Shown here: one piece after another, positions 45,165 to 54,315 of the stretch
Position numbering within the stretch: position 1 is the first letter of the stretch
Layout: the number at the start of each line of letters is the position of its first letter
Assembly (NCBI RefSeq): GCF_001690275.1
Contig: NZ_LZGW01000030.1
Span: forward strand, 62,001-126,000
Length of the DNA stretch: 64,000 nucleotides
Reading direction: 5' to 3'
From: Gilliamella sp. WF3-4
Lineage (GTDB): Bacteria; Pseudomonadota; Gammaproteobacteria; Enterobacterales; Orbaceae
Position numbers and translations under genes: made by a program
Notes under the pieces: model-generated
Told to the model about the DNA's origin: nothing
What the model saw: only the letters and a program-made list of their open reading frames with translations
The model's database searches: none

Positions 45165-47468
45165 TTATTTTTTATGCGGATTTCCAGATAAAATTGGAGG
45201 CCATGAATATTTATCATTTGCAAATGGAATTTTTGATTTGCTATATCCCCAGTACCGTTCATGTTCGAAATGAGGAATATCATCTATCGGTACATTTCTA
45301 CTTCTTAAGATAGAATAAAATTTATTATAATCAAAATCTGTAGGATCACCATGACCATTTGGAATGCCTCTATCAACTTCTATATGAGGTACGATAATTG
45401 GCCAACATCCTTCAATATCGGAAGCTTCAATATATAAATCAGCAAGAGCTTGATATTGGTAATCTGTAGGTACATCTGGACTTTTATAATTGATTTCGAC
45501 ATGGAACATTCTTCCTTTTAAATTATTTCTAGATTCAGCTTTTGTAGCCCATACATTTTTTTCGGTAAAAGGCCATATTTCAATTACATCCCCATTTCTC
45601 ATAATATATTTATGAGCTTTACTCCTTATTTTTTTATCTGGATTGTTAACATTATTTATTGCCTTGATAGTCTCTTCTGACATATTTCCATCAGTACAAT
45701 GTAAAACAAAATGACTTCTATAGTCAGGTGTTATAGGACAAACGCCTTTATTTTTTTCAACTTTAAAATAATCCATCATTGCTACCGGATGAATAAACCA
45801 CGCCTTCCCATCAGCATTCAGCGTGGCTGGTGGAGCTGAGTCTGTTGGGGTGGTTGTGGTATTGGTTGTCTCGCCATTTTCTGGAGGCGTGTCTTGGGGT
45901 TGATTCAACTTAGCTAAGCCTTTAGCAACATCATCCCACCATAACATTTTCTTGATTTTCTCTTTGGTTTTGTCCCAAGCCATGACTTTGTCTTCTAACT
46001 TTTGTACCTTTTTATAAATTTCGATTTGTTCTGCGTTCAATTTCTGCTTTGGATTGCTTTTGTAGTCTTTTGGAAATCGGTCAATTTTTCTTTTTAGCTC
46101 TTCAAACCCTTTTTTTTCTAACTGTTGTTTACTAGTTTCTAACGTGTTGATATAAGCATCCAGTTTTGCTTCGTCGCCTTCCGTTAAATAATCCAATACA
46201 TTGCTGACATTTTCTGTCATTTCACTATTTAACGCTTCCCATTTTGGCAATTTGCCCTCCGAATCCAGTTTGCCATACCATTCACTCTCATAATGGATTA
46301 ACAGGCGACCCAGTGATGAGGCTAATATTGGTTTATTAATTATCCCGTTAAAGCTATTAATATCTATCTTCGCATATTTCTGATCGCTAGAATTGTATTG
46401 CTTGTCTAATATTGTTAATGTTTCTTTTATTGTTGGCGTGTATTGTTCAAGTGATGCATTATCCTTATTTCTGCTTAAGGTTTTTTTAGCACTCAGATAA
46501 ATGTCTTTCAGACTGGCATTTTCTTTAATTTGTTTAAAATCAAACCAATCCCAGCAACTCACTTTCTTCACGCCTTCGCTTTCGGTTGATAGCCAACCGG
46601 GAGAGATAGTGATATTTTTATCGTCAAGGGCTTTTTCTATGTATATCCATAAGGTATCTTGCTCATCCACCGCTCGATGCTGGTGTGTTTTTACGTTATT
46701 ATCACTCATATCAAGTAGGAGTGGTGTGCCAATATTATAATTGCTGCTCGTTAATTGGCTAGCTTGTAAGGGGTGTTTACTCCATGCCTCGGTGTCTGAG
46801 GCTAATTCGATTTCATTATTCGCGTTTGCTTTTTTGGCTCTCTCCTTAGTATTTTCAATCCATAATGTTTTTGTGTCAGTTGCAGAGGTTTTAATTTCTA
46901 TTTGTAGCCAGTTTATGTTGGTTTCTTTACTAAGCACCTTTATTTTGCTGCCTTTAAGTGGTGTACCAACGGTGGTGTCGGCTAGACTTGGGCGCGTCAG
47001 TATTTTGGCGCCTTTGGATATAGCTAATAATGTTTTTGCTTCATCAGCTATTTTACTCGCCTCTGCTTGCGTTTGCGCAATGTACTTGGGTAAGTCTTCA
47101 CAGGTAAAACATTCAACATGTAAATTTGGTTGAAATTCGCTCCCTTTCATACCTTGTGCAAGCGGTAGGGTTTCTATATCAATATAATTCCCCTCTTTAT
47201 CTTTTTTTTTATCAATCGCCTTATCTTGATTATGACCAATATGTCCAACTAAATCACCGGCTTCAATTGGAAAAGGCTCGTCTAATACCACAACTTCATT
47301 ATATTTTTTACCTCTAACTACATTTTCAAGACAATCAAAATAAACGTATTTTTTCCCAGCTGGCAAAGGAATAGTGGGGCTTCCATCTCGAATCACTTCA
47401 ACTAATTCAACATAATTTTTTGGCGCTTTGGTACCTGATATTTTAATTTGAGTACCTTCTGGTAGCAT
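45165..47468 (-). CDS. 5'-truncated T6SS effector cassette with Amidase_2 (AmpD-like) toxin
   Basis: Residues 1-563 are nearly identical to residues 332-894 of the vgrG-linked effector, and residues 564-767 are unrelated to it. Scaffold homology actually begins about 50 nt before the first ATG and is cut by an in-frame TAG, so the front third (first M23-like part and SH3b-1) is missing. After DGKAWFIHPVAM the toxin domain shows FVLHCTDG (His590), VPHIEVDRG (His695) and GHGDPTDFD (Asp708), the zinc ligands of N-acetylmuramoyl-L-alanine amidases of the Amidase_2 family. Whether this cassette is translated on its own is unclear. It could be a silent donor for toxin exchange. Confidence 0.85.
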   Translation of the reverse strand: MLPEGTQIKISGTKAPKNYVELVEVIRDGSPTIPLPAGKKYVYFDCLENVVRGKKYNEVVVLDEPFPIEAGDLVGHIGHNQDKAIDKKKDKEGNYIDIETLPLAQGMKGSEFQPNLHVECFTCEDLPKYIAQTQAEASKIADEAKTLLAISKGAKILTRPSLADTTVGTPLKGSKIKVLSKETNINWLQIEIKTSATDTKTLWIENTKERAKKANANNEIELASDTEAWSKHPLQASQLTSSNYNIGTPLLLDMSDNNVKTHQHRAVDEQDTLWIYIEKALDDKNITISPGWLSTESEGVKKVSCWDWFDFKQIKENASLKDIYLSAKKTLSRNKDNASLEQYTPTIKETLTILDKQYNSSDQKYAKIDINSFNGIINKPILASSLGRLLIHYESEWYGKLDSEGKLPKWEALNSEMTENVSNVLDYLTEGDEAKLDAYINTLETSKQQLEKKGFEELKRKIDRFPKDYKSNPKQKLNAEQIEIYKKVQKLEDKVMAWDKTKEKIKKMLWWDDVAKGLAKLNQPQDTPPENGETTNTTTTPTDSAPPATLNADGKAWFIHPVAMMDYFKVEKNKGVCPITPDYRSHFVLHCTDGNMSEETIKAINNVNNPDKKIRSKAHKYIMRNGDVIEIWPFTEKNVWATKAESRNNLKGRMFHVEINYKSPDVPTDYQYQALADLYIEASDIEGCWPIIVPHIEVDRGIPNGHGDPTDFDYNKFYSILRSRNVPIDDIPHFEHERYWGYSKSKIPFANDKYSWPPILSGNPHKK

Positions 47469-47519
47469 GGAAATAATATTTTTTTTACTTTCATCCTTTA
47501 TTCTTAGCCCTTTTGTTTT
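45780..47519 (-). repeat. Long scaffold repeat shared by three effector genes
   Basis: About 1.74 kb here matches 58121-59860 in the vgrG-linked effector. The 3' half (codons for CWDWFDFKQIKEN onward) also matches 56131-56870 in the Amidase_3 cassette, with few differences. The three copies are in the same orientation, so recombination between them would exchange toxin domains or delete intervening genes. Confidence 0.9.
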
Positions 47520-47614
47520 CTAATTGAATTGTTTACTAAATTTGGAATATTTACAGTACAAGGCAAGCCCCAAAACAAAGTGCATAAGTTTTAAAATAAA
47601 CTTCATTTCTCCAG

Positions 47615-48589
47615 TTAATTTTCTATCTGGTTTAGCTTGTTATCTATTTTTTCTATTTGTTGTTTTATTTGTTCTGTTAAACAACGGGTAATTTTATGGG
47701 TAAAGGTGGTCGCTTCATTATGGTAAACTGGTGGCGGTATCATTAAACAAGCTTTATTAATTTGCTTATCTATTACCTCAATAGAATCTTTGGGCTCGTT
47801 TTCTTTTGCTTGAAGTAATGCTAATTTTTTAACTAAAAGGTCATGATAATAGTTGTAAGATTCTATATTGCAAGTCGTATTATATTCATCTTGATAACAA
47901 GTTCTAAGTTTATCCGTTTCAAAATTTGATGGTTCAGATTTATCGGGCACTTCAAATTGATCTGGATAAATAATACGATATTTATAACCATCATCAAATA
48001 AAAATTCTTTAAGCTTAAATTGCAAATTTTCTTTATCAATTTGATAATGTTTCCAAAATACTGGCTGAATATAGCTACCAAAGTCTTTTACTAATAAGAT
48101 ATAAATATTTCCATTAGGATTAATATAATAATATTGATTACTTAACCAATAATAACTGATGACGTCATAATAAATATTTGCTAATGTAATTGTATCTTTA
48201 ATATTCCCTTGATAAGTAAGTGATAAATTCAGTGCATTAACTGGATAACTATTATCATTAATTGTTCTATTAAACTCTTTTTTATTAATAATTAGCTTCA
48301 GCTCACCGTTATCGTATATATCAATATTCTTATTAACAACCTCATATAAATTATTAAAATAAGGAGCAATTTGGTTTATTGGGCAACTTTCCCTATTTTT
48401 TTCTCTTTCATTATTAGTAAGTTGCCAAAAATCATGTATTTTTTGACAATCTTTTTCCAATTGTCCCATACCTATAGATTCAATAATGGGCACACCTTTG
48501 TAACCATCAGCAACATCAAATTGCTTGCTGTACACATATGAACTAAATGCCAGTAAAATCAACGAAAAATATAATGAAAACTTCATCAC
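47615..48589 (-). CDS. Exported hypothetical, immunity candidate
   Basis: The 324-aa product has a signal peptide (hydrophobic 5-17, cut after VYS). The middle part YYINPNGNIYILLVKDF ... FWKHYQIDKENLQFKLKEF matches the shared signature, followed by a Cys-containing helical tail with coiled-coil character (KQIEKIDNKLNQIEN). It lies upstream of the truncated amidase cassette in transcription order. No family recognised. Confidence 0.6.
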   Translation of the reverse strand: MMKFSLYFSLILLAFSSYVYSKQFDVADGYKGVPIIESIGMGQLEKDCQKIHDFWQLTNNEREKNRESCPINQIAPYFNNLYEVVNKNIDIYDNGELKLIINKKEFNRTINDNSYPVNALNLSLTYQGNIKDTITLANIYYDVISYYWLSNQYYYINPNGNIYILLVKDFGSYIQPVFWKHYQIDKENLQFKLKEFLFDDGYKYRIIYPDQFEVPDKSEPSNFETDKLRTCYQDEYNTTCNIESYNYYHDLLVKKLALLQAKENEPKDSIEVIDKQINKACLMIPPPVYHNEATTFTHKITRCLTEQIKQQIEKIDNKLNQIEN

Positions 48590-48612
48590 TTAACCCTTTA
48601 TAATTAATGATA

Positions 48613-49215
48613 TTATTTAATTTTATTGAAAAAACCAGAACGGCTCATTTGGTATTTAATTTCCTTAGTCTGAATATCATTTTTTTTAGGATCTTCATCG
48701 AATTCAAAAAGGTTTTGTTGTTGATGTTGTTTTATCAAGATCTTTCCATTTGTTTTTATAACAAAATCATTCCAGTAAGATATTTCGCCATTTTGTATTT
48801 TATAAAGCACTATGGCATCAATTAGATTATTTTGAGCATCAAAACTATTCAACTGAAAAGTAAAAACATTAGCATCATTCTCGCCAATAGCCATATAAAT
48901 AATTCCCTTATATAAAATACCTTCATAATAAAAATAAATATGTGGAAAATAGAATGCACTTTTAGCTAAATATTCAAATAGTTTAGGCTTAAATGAAAAT
49001 TCTTTATTAGAGAATCTTAATGGAAAAGGCATATTAGGGGATAGCTTTATACCGAAATCACTCCAATAATAGTATTTTTCTAATTCCTTAGAAGAATAAG
49101 GCAATTTTATTTTCTGATAATAATGTAAATCATTTTTTTCATTTACAGAAAATACAGCATTTATATTGGAGAACATTAATAGGAAGATAATTATAAAACT
49201 ATTTAAAAATTTCAT
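48613..49215 (-). CDS. Exported hypothetical, immunity candidate
   Basis: The 200-aa product has a signal peptide (SFIIIFLLMFSNINA, cut near 20). It is aromatic-rich (YYYWSDFGIKLSP) and the end KTNGKILIKQHQQ ... IKYQMSRSGFFNKIK is a loose form of the shared signature. It lies 23 nt before the 324-aa gene, so the two probably form one transcript. No family recognised. Confidence 0.6.
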   Translation of the reverse strand: MKFLNSFIIIFLLMFSNINAVFSVNEKNDLHYYQKIKLPYSSKELEKYYYWSDFGIKLSPNMPFPLRFSNKEFSFKPKLFEYLAKSAFYFPHIYFYYEGILYKGIIYMAIGENDANVFTFQLNSFDAQNNLIDAIVLYKIQNGEISYWNDFVIKTNGKILIKQHQQQNLFEFDEDPKKNDIQTKEIKYQMSRSGFFNKIK

Positions 49216-49762
49216 TATTTAATTTCCTTGATTTTTTCTTCTTTTGATATATAGCTAATACTTTTTCAAATTTAGATAGTTTATAATTTTTTACAATATA
49301 ATAGTCAAATTAGTCATTATTTGAGGCCGCCTTAAACACATGAAATACGAAATTTTTATGTATTCTGCTTTTAGCTTACACAAATAAAAAAATACCTATA
49401 TGAGAAACTTTGAAACTAGCAATTAGCGATTGGTATGTCCACACAGAGTTATGTAAAATATTGAGCATCAATATAGGCTAGTAAAAGTGATGAAGAAAGC
49501 ACCTTATTATTCTAATTTATATTTAGTCACATTCATTATTCAAAGTTAATATTACCTTTATCATCAATAAAATAATAACTTACCTTATGTTGTTCAGTCA
49601 TAAGCTTGTTTGTTTCTATATCAATGCAATATTCTGATTCTATTATTTCAAATTTCTTATTTTTATAGATAGATGTATTTATATTTTTGTTCATAACCTT
49701 TTAGATAATTCACCTATCGAGGCTTTTTCTTCTACGCTACTAAATCCTGACCAATGCTATTC
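49216..49762. other. Mosaic spacer with gene fragments
   Basis: 49216-49440 shows nothing recognisable. 49441-49673 duplicates 43853-44085, including the last codons of the 198-aa gene. 49683-49760 translates on the minus strand to VEEKASIGELSKRL, a scrap of the M15-type scaffold (compare VEEKATVGELSNK). No intact gene. Confidence 0.7.
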
Positions 49763-50824
49763 TTAATTATTATGACATTTTACGATTCCTTGTCTATCAC
49801 GTTTTTTACACGAAATCGATTCCAATAGCTTAAAATGCCCACTATTATCTATTTTATAATGCCTCCATTTTTCAATATCATGCGTTGAGTCACTACCAAC
49901 ATAATTTAGTAACCAAATATTCTTAAAATTTTTATCAATATAGTAATCCTGTTCAAAAGCTGCCGATTCTAAAATTCTCTGTTTATAAATGGATAATCTA
50001 TCAATTAATTTATTACCTTTTTCAATATTTAAATATATTTCGAAATCAAACTCTTCGTGCTGTTTTTTAGTTAAATTGTATTGATATTCTCCTTTTTGAT
50101 ATATCACTTTCTTTTTGTCAAATAAAGTTTCACTAATTTCACTAAAATAAAAACCTAATTCGTTCAAATCACACTCATTATAAAAGTATGAATTATAATA
50201 AGATCCATCATCAGGGAAATCACACTTCTTATTCATATCATCTACAATTTTTTTATTAGTCAACATTGGATGACCAAACCAACTAAATTCACGATTCGGT
50301 ATCTTATAATTAAATCCTCTATAGGTTACAGGTGATCCGTTATTTTTTTCTATATGCTTCGAAAATGTTATCAAGTAATCTGACTTGGTCAAAAAAACAA
50401 AATAATTGTCGATCCTTATTAAATCAGTCAAACCTTCTTCCAAGCATAAATCATCTTTGTCATTATTAGGAAGTTTTATTGCTTCAAATTGATATCTTAA
50501 AGGGATTTTTTCCGCTGAAAAAATTTTTTTATACTCCTTTACTTTTTCTGGAGTTTTCCAATAAGATAAAGGGGAAGTCATCTTTGTTGTTGTCTCATAT
50601 GGAATAAAACAAATTGTATCAACTATAACTTGTCCATCAATTAATATGAGTTTAATTTTCGAATATCTTTCTATTAAACTTTCTCTTTCAGAATCAGATC
50701 CTCCCCCTGAAACAGAATTTTTTGAAACTTTATAAAAATCCCAAATATCCGGAGATTCATTTGAATGTACATTTCCTATAGAAAACATAAAAAATAAAAT
50801 CAAAGTTAAACAATTTTTTTTCAT
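49763..50824 (-). CDS. Exported hypothetical, immunity candidate (copy B)
   Basis: 353 residues, nearly identical to the protein at 42608-43669, with the same signal peptide. Substitutions cluster in the second half (for example HELASYFSKVSETL against NELGFYFSEISETL). Both frames are intact, so selection probably kept both. It follows the same effector tail as copy A and precedes another scaffold scrap. The two divergent copies may protect against different effector variants. Confidence 0.7.
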   Translation of the reverse strand: MKKNCLTLILFFMFSIGNVHSNESPDIWDFYKVSKNSVSGGGSDSERESLIERYSKIKLILIDGQVIVDTICFIPYETTTKMTSPLSYWKTPEKVKEYKKIFSAEKIPLRYQFEAIKLPNNDKDDLCLEEGLTDLIRIDNYFVFLTKSDYLITFSKHIEKNNGSPVTYRGFNYKIPNREFSWFGHPMLTNKKIVDDMNKKCDFPDDGSYYNSYFYNECDLNELGFYFSEISETLFDKKKVIYQKGEYQYNLTKKQHEEFDFEIYLNIEKGNKLIDRLSIYKQRILESAAFEQDYYIDKNFKNIWLLNYVGSDSTHDIEKWRHYKIDNSGHFKLLESISCKKRDRQGIVKCHNN

Positions 50825-50864
50825 TTCATGTTATCCTGCTAATTTAAAATTTCTAATTATTCAA

Positions 50865-51045
50865 TTACTTTAATAGCATTAAAATCAAATTTTTCTGTAT
50901 CAAATGACTATTATGTAACTTATCACCATCTACTACTCCTGATATTCCACTAAATAAGTTATAAATTTCTTCTCCTATTCGAAAAGTTCGAAAATGAAAT
51001 TTAGCTAAAGCATTAACAAATGCTTTATCTTTTTTCCAATCTGAT
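50865..51045 (-). pseudogene. 3' part of an unidentified effector (copy B), cut by the IS
   Basis: Minus-strand frame reads SDWKKDKAFVNALAKFHF, EEIYNLFSGISGVVDG and then DKLHNSHL before a 2-nt deletion shifts it; unshifted it would end like copy A (EKFDFNAIK). The 5' part is lost at the IS left end (51046). Toxin family unknown. Confidence 0.6.
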
Positions 51046-51085
51046 TGTAAATACCCCAAACTTAGTACACAACTCACGTAGAAAA

Positions 51086-51910
51086 TCATGCTGCTTGTTT
51101 TAGTGTTTTATACTCAATCGGTGTCATGTTATTTAATGCCTCATGCGGTCTTTCGGTGTTATAAACCGTTAACCATTCTTCAGTTATTCTCCTTGCTTGC
51201 GCTAAGTTGTTAAAAAGATATAAATCGAGTACTTCAGTACGATAGGTACGATTAAATCGTTCAATATAGCCATTTTGATAAGGGCTACCGGGCTGGATAT
51301 AATCAATGGTTATATCATGTGATTTAGCCCAGTTTATAAAGGTTTTTCCTGTAAATTCTGGCCCATTATCGACCCGTATTTTTAATGGATACCCATGATA
51401 TTCGGCCAGTTTATCTAAGTAACGGGTAATCCTTCCTGCTGGTAAGCTTACTGCAATATCAATACCTAACGCCTCACGATTAAAGTCATCGATGACATTG
51501 AATGTCCTAAAGCGACGTTGATTACGACTACTGTCACTCATAAAATCCATTGACCAACATTCACCTTGTTTATTGGGGACTAATAACCTTTCCGGGCATC
51601 GTGGAGGAATGCGTTTTTTACGCTTTACCCTGAGATTAAGCTTTAATTCACAATACACCCGATATATCCGTTTATGATTCCATTGATAGCCGAGCTTTCT
51701 GATACGATTAAAACATTTAGGAAAGCCTCAGCGTAAATGCCGGTCTGTGATAGCATTCAACACCGAAACAATCACCGAATCATCCTGTAACTTAGCTTGA
51801 TAATAGTAAGCACAACGGCTTAAGCCAACAATGGCACAGCTCATAGCAATAGTAACTGAATGATTTTGTTGTAGTTGCTGTGCCCACGTTTTACGTGCCT
51901 CAGTTGGCAC
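51086..51910 (-). pseudogene. IS3-family transposase OrfB with premature stop
   Basis: The DDE integrase half: WSMDFMSD, RVDNGPEF and YIERFNRTYRTEVLD carry the Asp, Asp and Glu. The frame is interrupted by TGA at the codon where relatives have Trp (RHLR-stop-GFPKCFNR; complement of 51727-51729). TGG to TGA would be a single base change. The element is probably immobile unless read-through occurs. Confidence 0.85.
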
Positions 51911-52170
51911 TAAAGCTTTTTTATGATTTCTTCCTGAAGCTGGGATTTTAAGCTCAGTTCGGCAAACATCTGCTTAAGCTTGCGGTTTTCCGCTTCGAGT
52001 TCTTTTAGACGTTTGATGTCTGAAATTTCCATACCGCCATATTTTTCCCGCCATTTATAAAAAGTTGAATTACCCATGCAATATTTACGGCACAGCTCTT
52101 TAACGGGAATACCCGCTTCAGTTTCTTTTAAAATAGCTACGATTTGATGTTCAGTCATTTTTTTCATCAT
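51910..52170 (-). CDS. IS3-family transposase OrfA
   Basis: The 86-aa product has a helix-turn-helix (EHQIVAILKETEAGIPVKELCRKYCMGNSTFYKWREKYGG) and a leucine-zipper-like coiled coil (RLKELEAENRKLKQMFAEL). In this family OrfA fuses to OrfB by -1 frameshifting at a run such as the A6G present here. Confidence 0.9.
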   Translation of the reverse strand: MMKKMTEHQIVAILKETEAGIPVKELCRKYCMGNSTFYKWREKYGGMEISDIKRLKELEAENRKLKQMFAELSLKSQLQEEIIKKL

Positions 52171-52219
52171 TAAATCCCCTTTTCTTTTATCATAGAGAAT
52201 TTTCTACTTTTTTGCTGTA

Positions 52220-52411
52220 CTATTTTAGGGGGTAGTTACAGGTCCCTTTTTCAGCACTTTCATCATCACAAAGGTAATTTGTAAACTGATAAGATTTAGA
52301 ATTAATACGAAACCAAGCCTCGTCTACAGATGTTTTATTTAAACAAGGCTCTTGAGCATAACAAATAACACTGGTTGTCACCATGGCTATTAATAGTGTT
52401 ATTTTTTTCAT
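52220..52411 (-). pseudogene. Immunity-like exported protein truncated by the IS
   Basis: Signal peptide (KKITLLIAMVTTSVICYA) and about 38 mature residues before the reading frame runs into the IS end at 52240. The remaining gene is not found on the other side of the IS, so part of the locus was lost. Confidence 0.7.
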
Positions 52412-52431
52412 AAAAATCTGATTCCTTATTA

Positions 52432-52980
52432 CTATTTTTTATTGTAAGTTTTATTAATATATTTTTTTACTTCTGTTGCGGTTTTATATTTGAAAGAAGA
52501 TATAGTTGAATCAGACATACCTTCCATTCCAGTTAACTCTCTATCATGATAAAGAGTCATATTTTTGACAAATTTATTCTCTTTATTATTTGATTTGTTA
52601 TATGCATATACTTGATACAATTTTCCATATGTACCAACTCCACGACTATTTATTTCCCATGAAATAATAACAAAAACAGTTTTATCTTTTAGCACCTTAT
52701 CAAAAAATACTGACTCGACTTGTGGCTCTCCGCCTTCTATTTCATAGTTGTCTATTATTTGAAATTTTTCTAATTTAAAATCATCTAGATATTTCAAAAC
52801 AAAATCAACAGAACCATTATCTTTTCTAGTAAAAAATAATTCTCCATTTTTATACCAAGATATATTAAACGGCCCATGTATAATAGTAGCACCTTCTTCA
52901 CTAAAGGCTAAAGATGAAAAAATTAACCCAAAAACAAGCCATAACACACCTATTTTTTTTAACATCTTTTTACTCCTCAT
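52432..52980 (-). CDS. Exported hypothetical, likely immunity to the GH19-like effector
   Basis: The 182-aa product has a signal peptide (VLWLVFGLIFSSLAFS, cut near residue 26). The mature part is beta-rich (ISWYKNGELFFTRKDNGSVDFVLKYL ... VFVIISWEINSRGVGTYG). It overlaps the stop of the GH19-like effector by 11 nt, the strongest kind of effector-immunity linkage in this block. The family is not one I can name. Confidence 0.7.
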   Translation of the reverse strand: MRSKKMLKKIGVLWLVFGLIFSSLAFSEEGATIIHGPFNISWYKNGELFFTRKDNGSVDFVLKYLDDFKLEKFQIIDNYEIEGGEPQVESVFFDKVLKDKTVFVIISWEINSRGVGTYGKLYQVYAYNKSNNKENKFVKNMTLYHDRELTGMEGMSDSTISSFKYKTATEVKKYINKTYNKK

Positions 52981-53929
52981 CTAAACCAAGTAATCTAGCA
53001 AGCCGATTAAATCTTTGTTTCCTATCATTATATCCATTTTGACCACCATTAACGAGCTGAGTTACTTCTTGCACTGTTCCTGATTTAGCAAGGTCTTTTA
53101 ATTTAACAAAATGATTTATATCGCGATTGGGCCTACCTGTTTTAGTAAACCAAAATACAAAGGCTGATTCAATTCCATATTGTGTTGAACTTATTAATAA
53201 ATCAGGATTAGCAACAAAATCTTGAATATCATCGGGATTATTTTTGTTATGAACATTTGTAAAATTATTATAGGCATCTTTACCTGTTAATTGAATCATT
53301 CCTCTACCTCTATAACGATAACCATCCCCTGATGATTCATCACCATTTCCCATTCTATTTGCATAAACATAATTTGCCAAATTTTCAGGATTTCTTTCAT
53401 AATAAGAAGTATTAGTCCATAATTTAGGCCTAAGCTGTCCTAAATCACAGCTATCTTTTAGTTGGTTATATTTCCCTCCCTTACAACCATATACTTGCTT
53501 CATTCTAGATGAGCTAAAATATAATTTTTCACTATCTGATTTAAATCCACTTTCATGCCCAATTTGTGAAAGGAAATGAGCTATTTCTTTAGATTCAACT
53601 AATCCATACACTAAAGCATATTGATTGAGATAAGGTAAAATTTCAGCGTAATAACTTTTTACCCCTGTTGGATGAGAGGCGATTAGCATTTCCATTGTTA
53701 TCATTGAATCATTAGCAATAAATGCTCCCATCGCCACCGGATGAATAAACCACGCCCTACCATCAGCACTAAGCGTGGCCGGTGGGGCTGAGTCTGTTGG
53801 GGTGATTGTGGTATTGGTTGTCTCGCCATTTTCTGGAGGCGTGTTTTTGGGTTGATTCAACTTAGCTAAGCCTTTAGCAACATCATCCCACCATAACATT
53901 TTCTTGATTTTCTCTTTGGTTTTTCCCAA
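52970..53929 (-). pseudogene. GH19-like (chitinase/lysozyme) toxin cassette, scaffold frameshifted
   Basis: Only the last part of the scaffold (TKEKIKKMLWWDDVAKG ... DGRAWFIHPVAM) is in frame. Upstream, a one-base deletion (GGTTTTTCCC here against GGTTTTGTCCC in other copies) breaks the frame at about 53925. The toxin domain is intact: AHFLSQIGHESGF with the putative catalytic Glu, YRYRGRGMIQLTGKDAY and NGGQNGYNDRKQRF are GH19 hallmarks, known in endolysin-like muramidases. The only start in frame is a TTG. It is a cassette that could be revived by recombination with an intact scaffold. Confidence 0.75.
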
Positions 53930-54180
53930 GCCATGACTTTGTCCTCTAGCTCTTGCGCTTTTTCACAAATTTTGATTTGTTCTGTGCTTAATTTTTGACT
54001 TGGATTGCTTTTATAGTCTTCTAGGGAGCGGTAAATTTTTCTTTTTAAATAGCCATGATACTCCGTTAATTTATCCAAATAACGAGTAACTCTACCTATC
54101 GGTAAACTAACGGAAATATTAATGTCTAACACCTCACGGTTAAAATCATCTATCGTATCGAAGGCTCTAAAACGGTGCGG
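53930..54180 (-). pseudogene. IS3 transposase remnant fused to effector scaffold
   Basis: One minus-strand frame runs from an IS3 OrfB segment (FRAFDTIDDFNREVLDINIS, then LPIGRVTRYLDKLTEYHGY) straight into the scaffold (LEDYKSNPSQKLSTEQIKI). The joint near 54046 marks an IS-mediated break that removed the 5' part of this effector gene. Confidence 0.8.
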
Positions 54181-54315
54181 GATTTCCAGTCATTGCCAAG
54201 CTCTTGACAAAATAGCTCCAATATTATTCATACAGTGGATTTTCTATTGATTTATTTTTAGTTTTTTAGGTGCTTATTAGGATTTAAGATTATTGTAACT
54301 ATATTTAAATCAACA

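Larger units (their letters stand above)
51046..52240 (-). mobile_element. IS3-family insertion sequence (IS407-like), about 1195 bp
   Basis: Imperfect terminal inverted repeats: TGTAAATACCCC-AAACTTAGTAC from 51046, and TGTAACTACCCCC-TAAAATAGTAC reading inward from 52240 on the other strand. It contains orfA and orfB with a slippery A6G between them (complement 51916-51922). No matching 3-5 bp flanking duplication is seen (TGAT against GGTC), suggesting the element arose here by recombination or that one flank was deleted. Its two sides carry parts of different genes. Confidence 0.85.

Noticed and set aside
46501-47317. Plus-strand frames repeated at 58842-59658
   Set aside because: They recur only because they are antisense to the duplicated effector scaffold.
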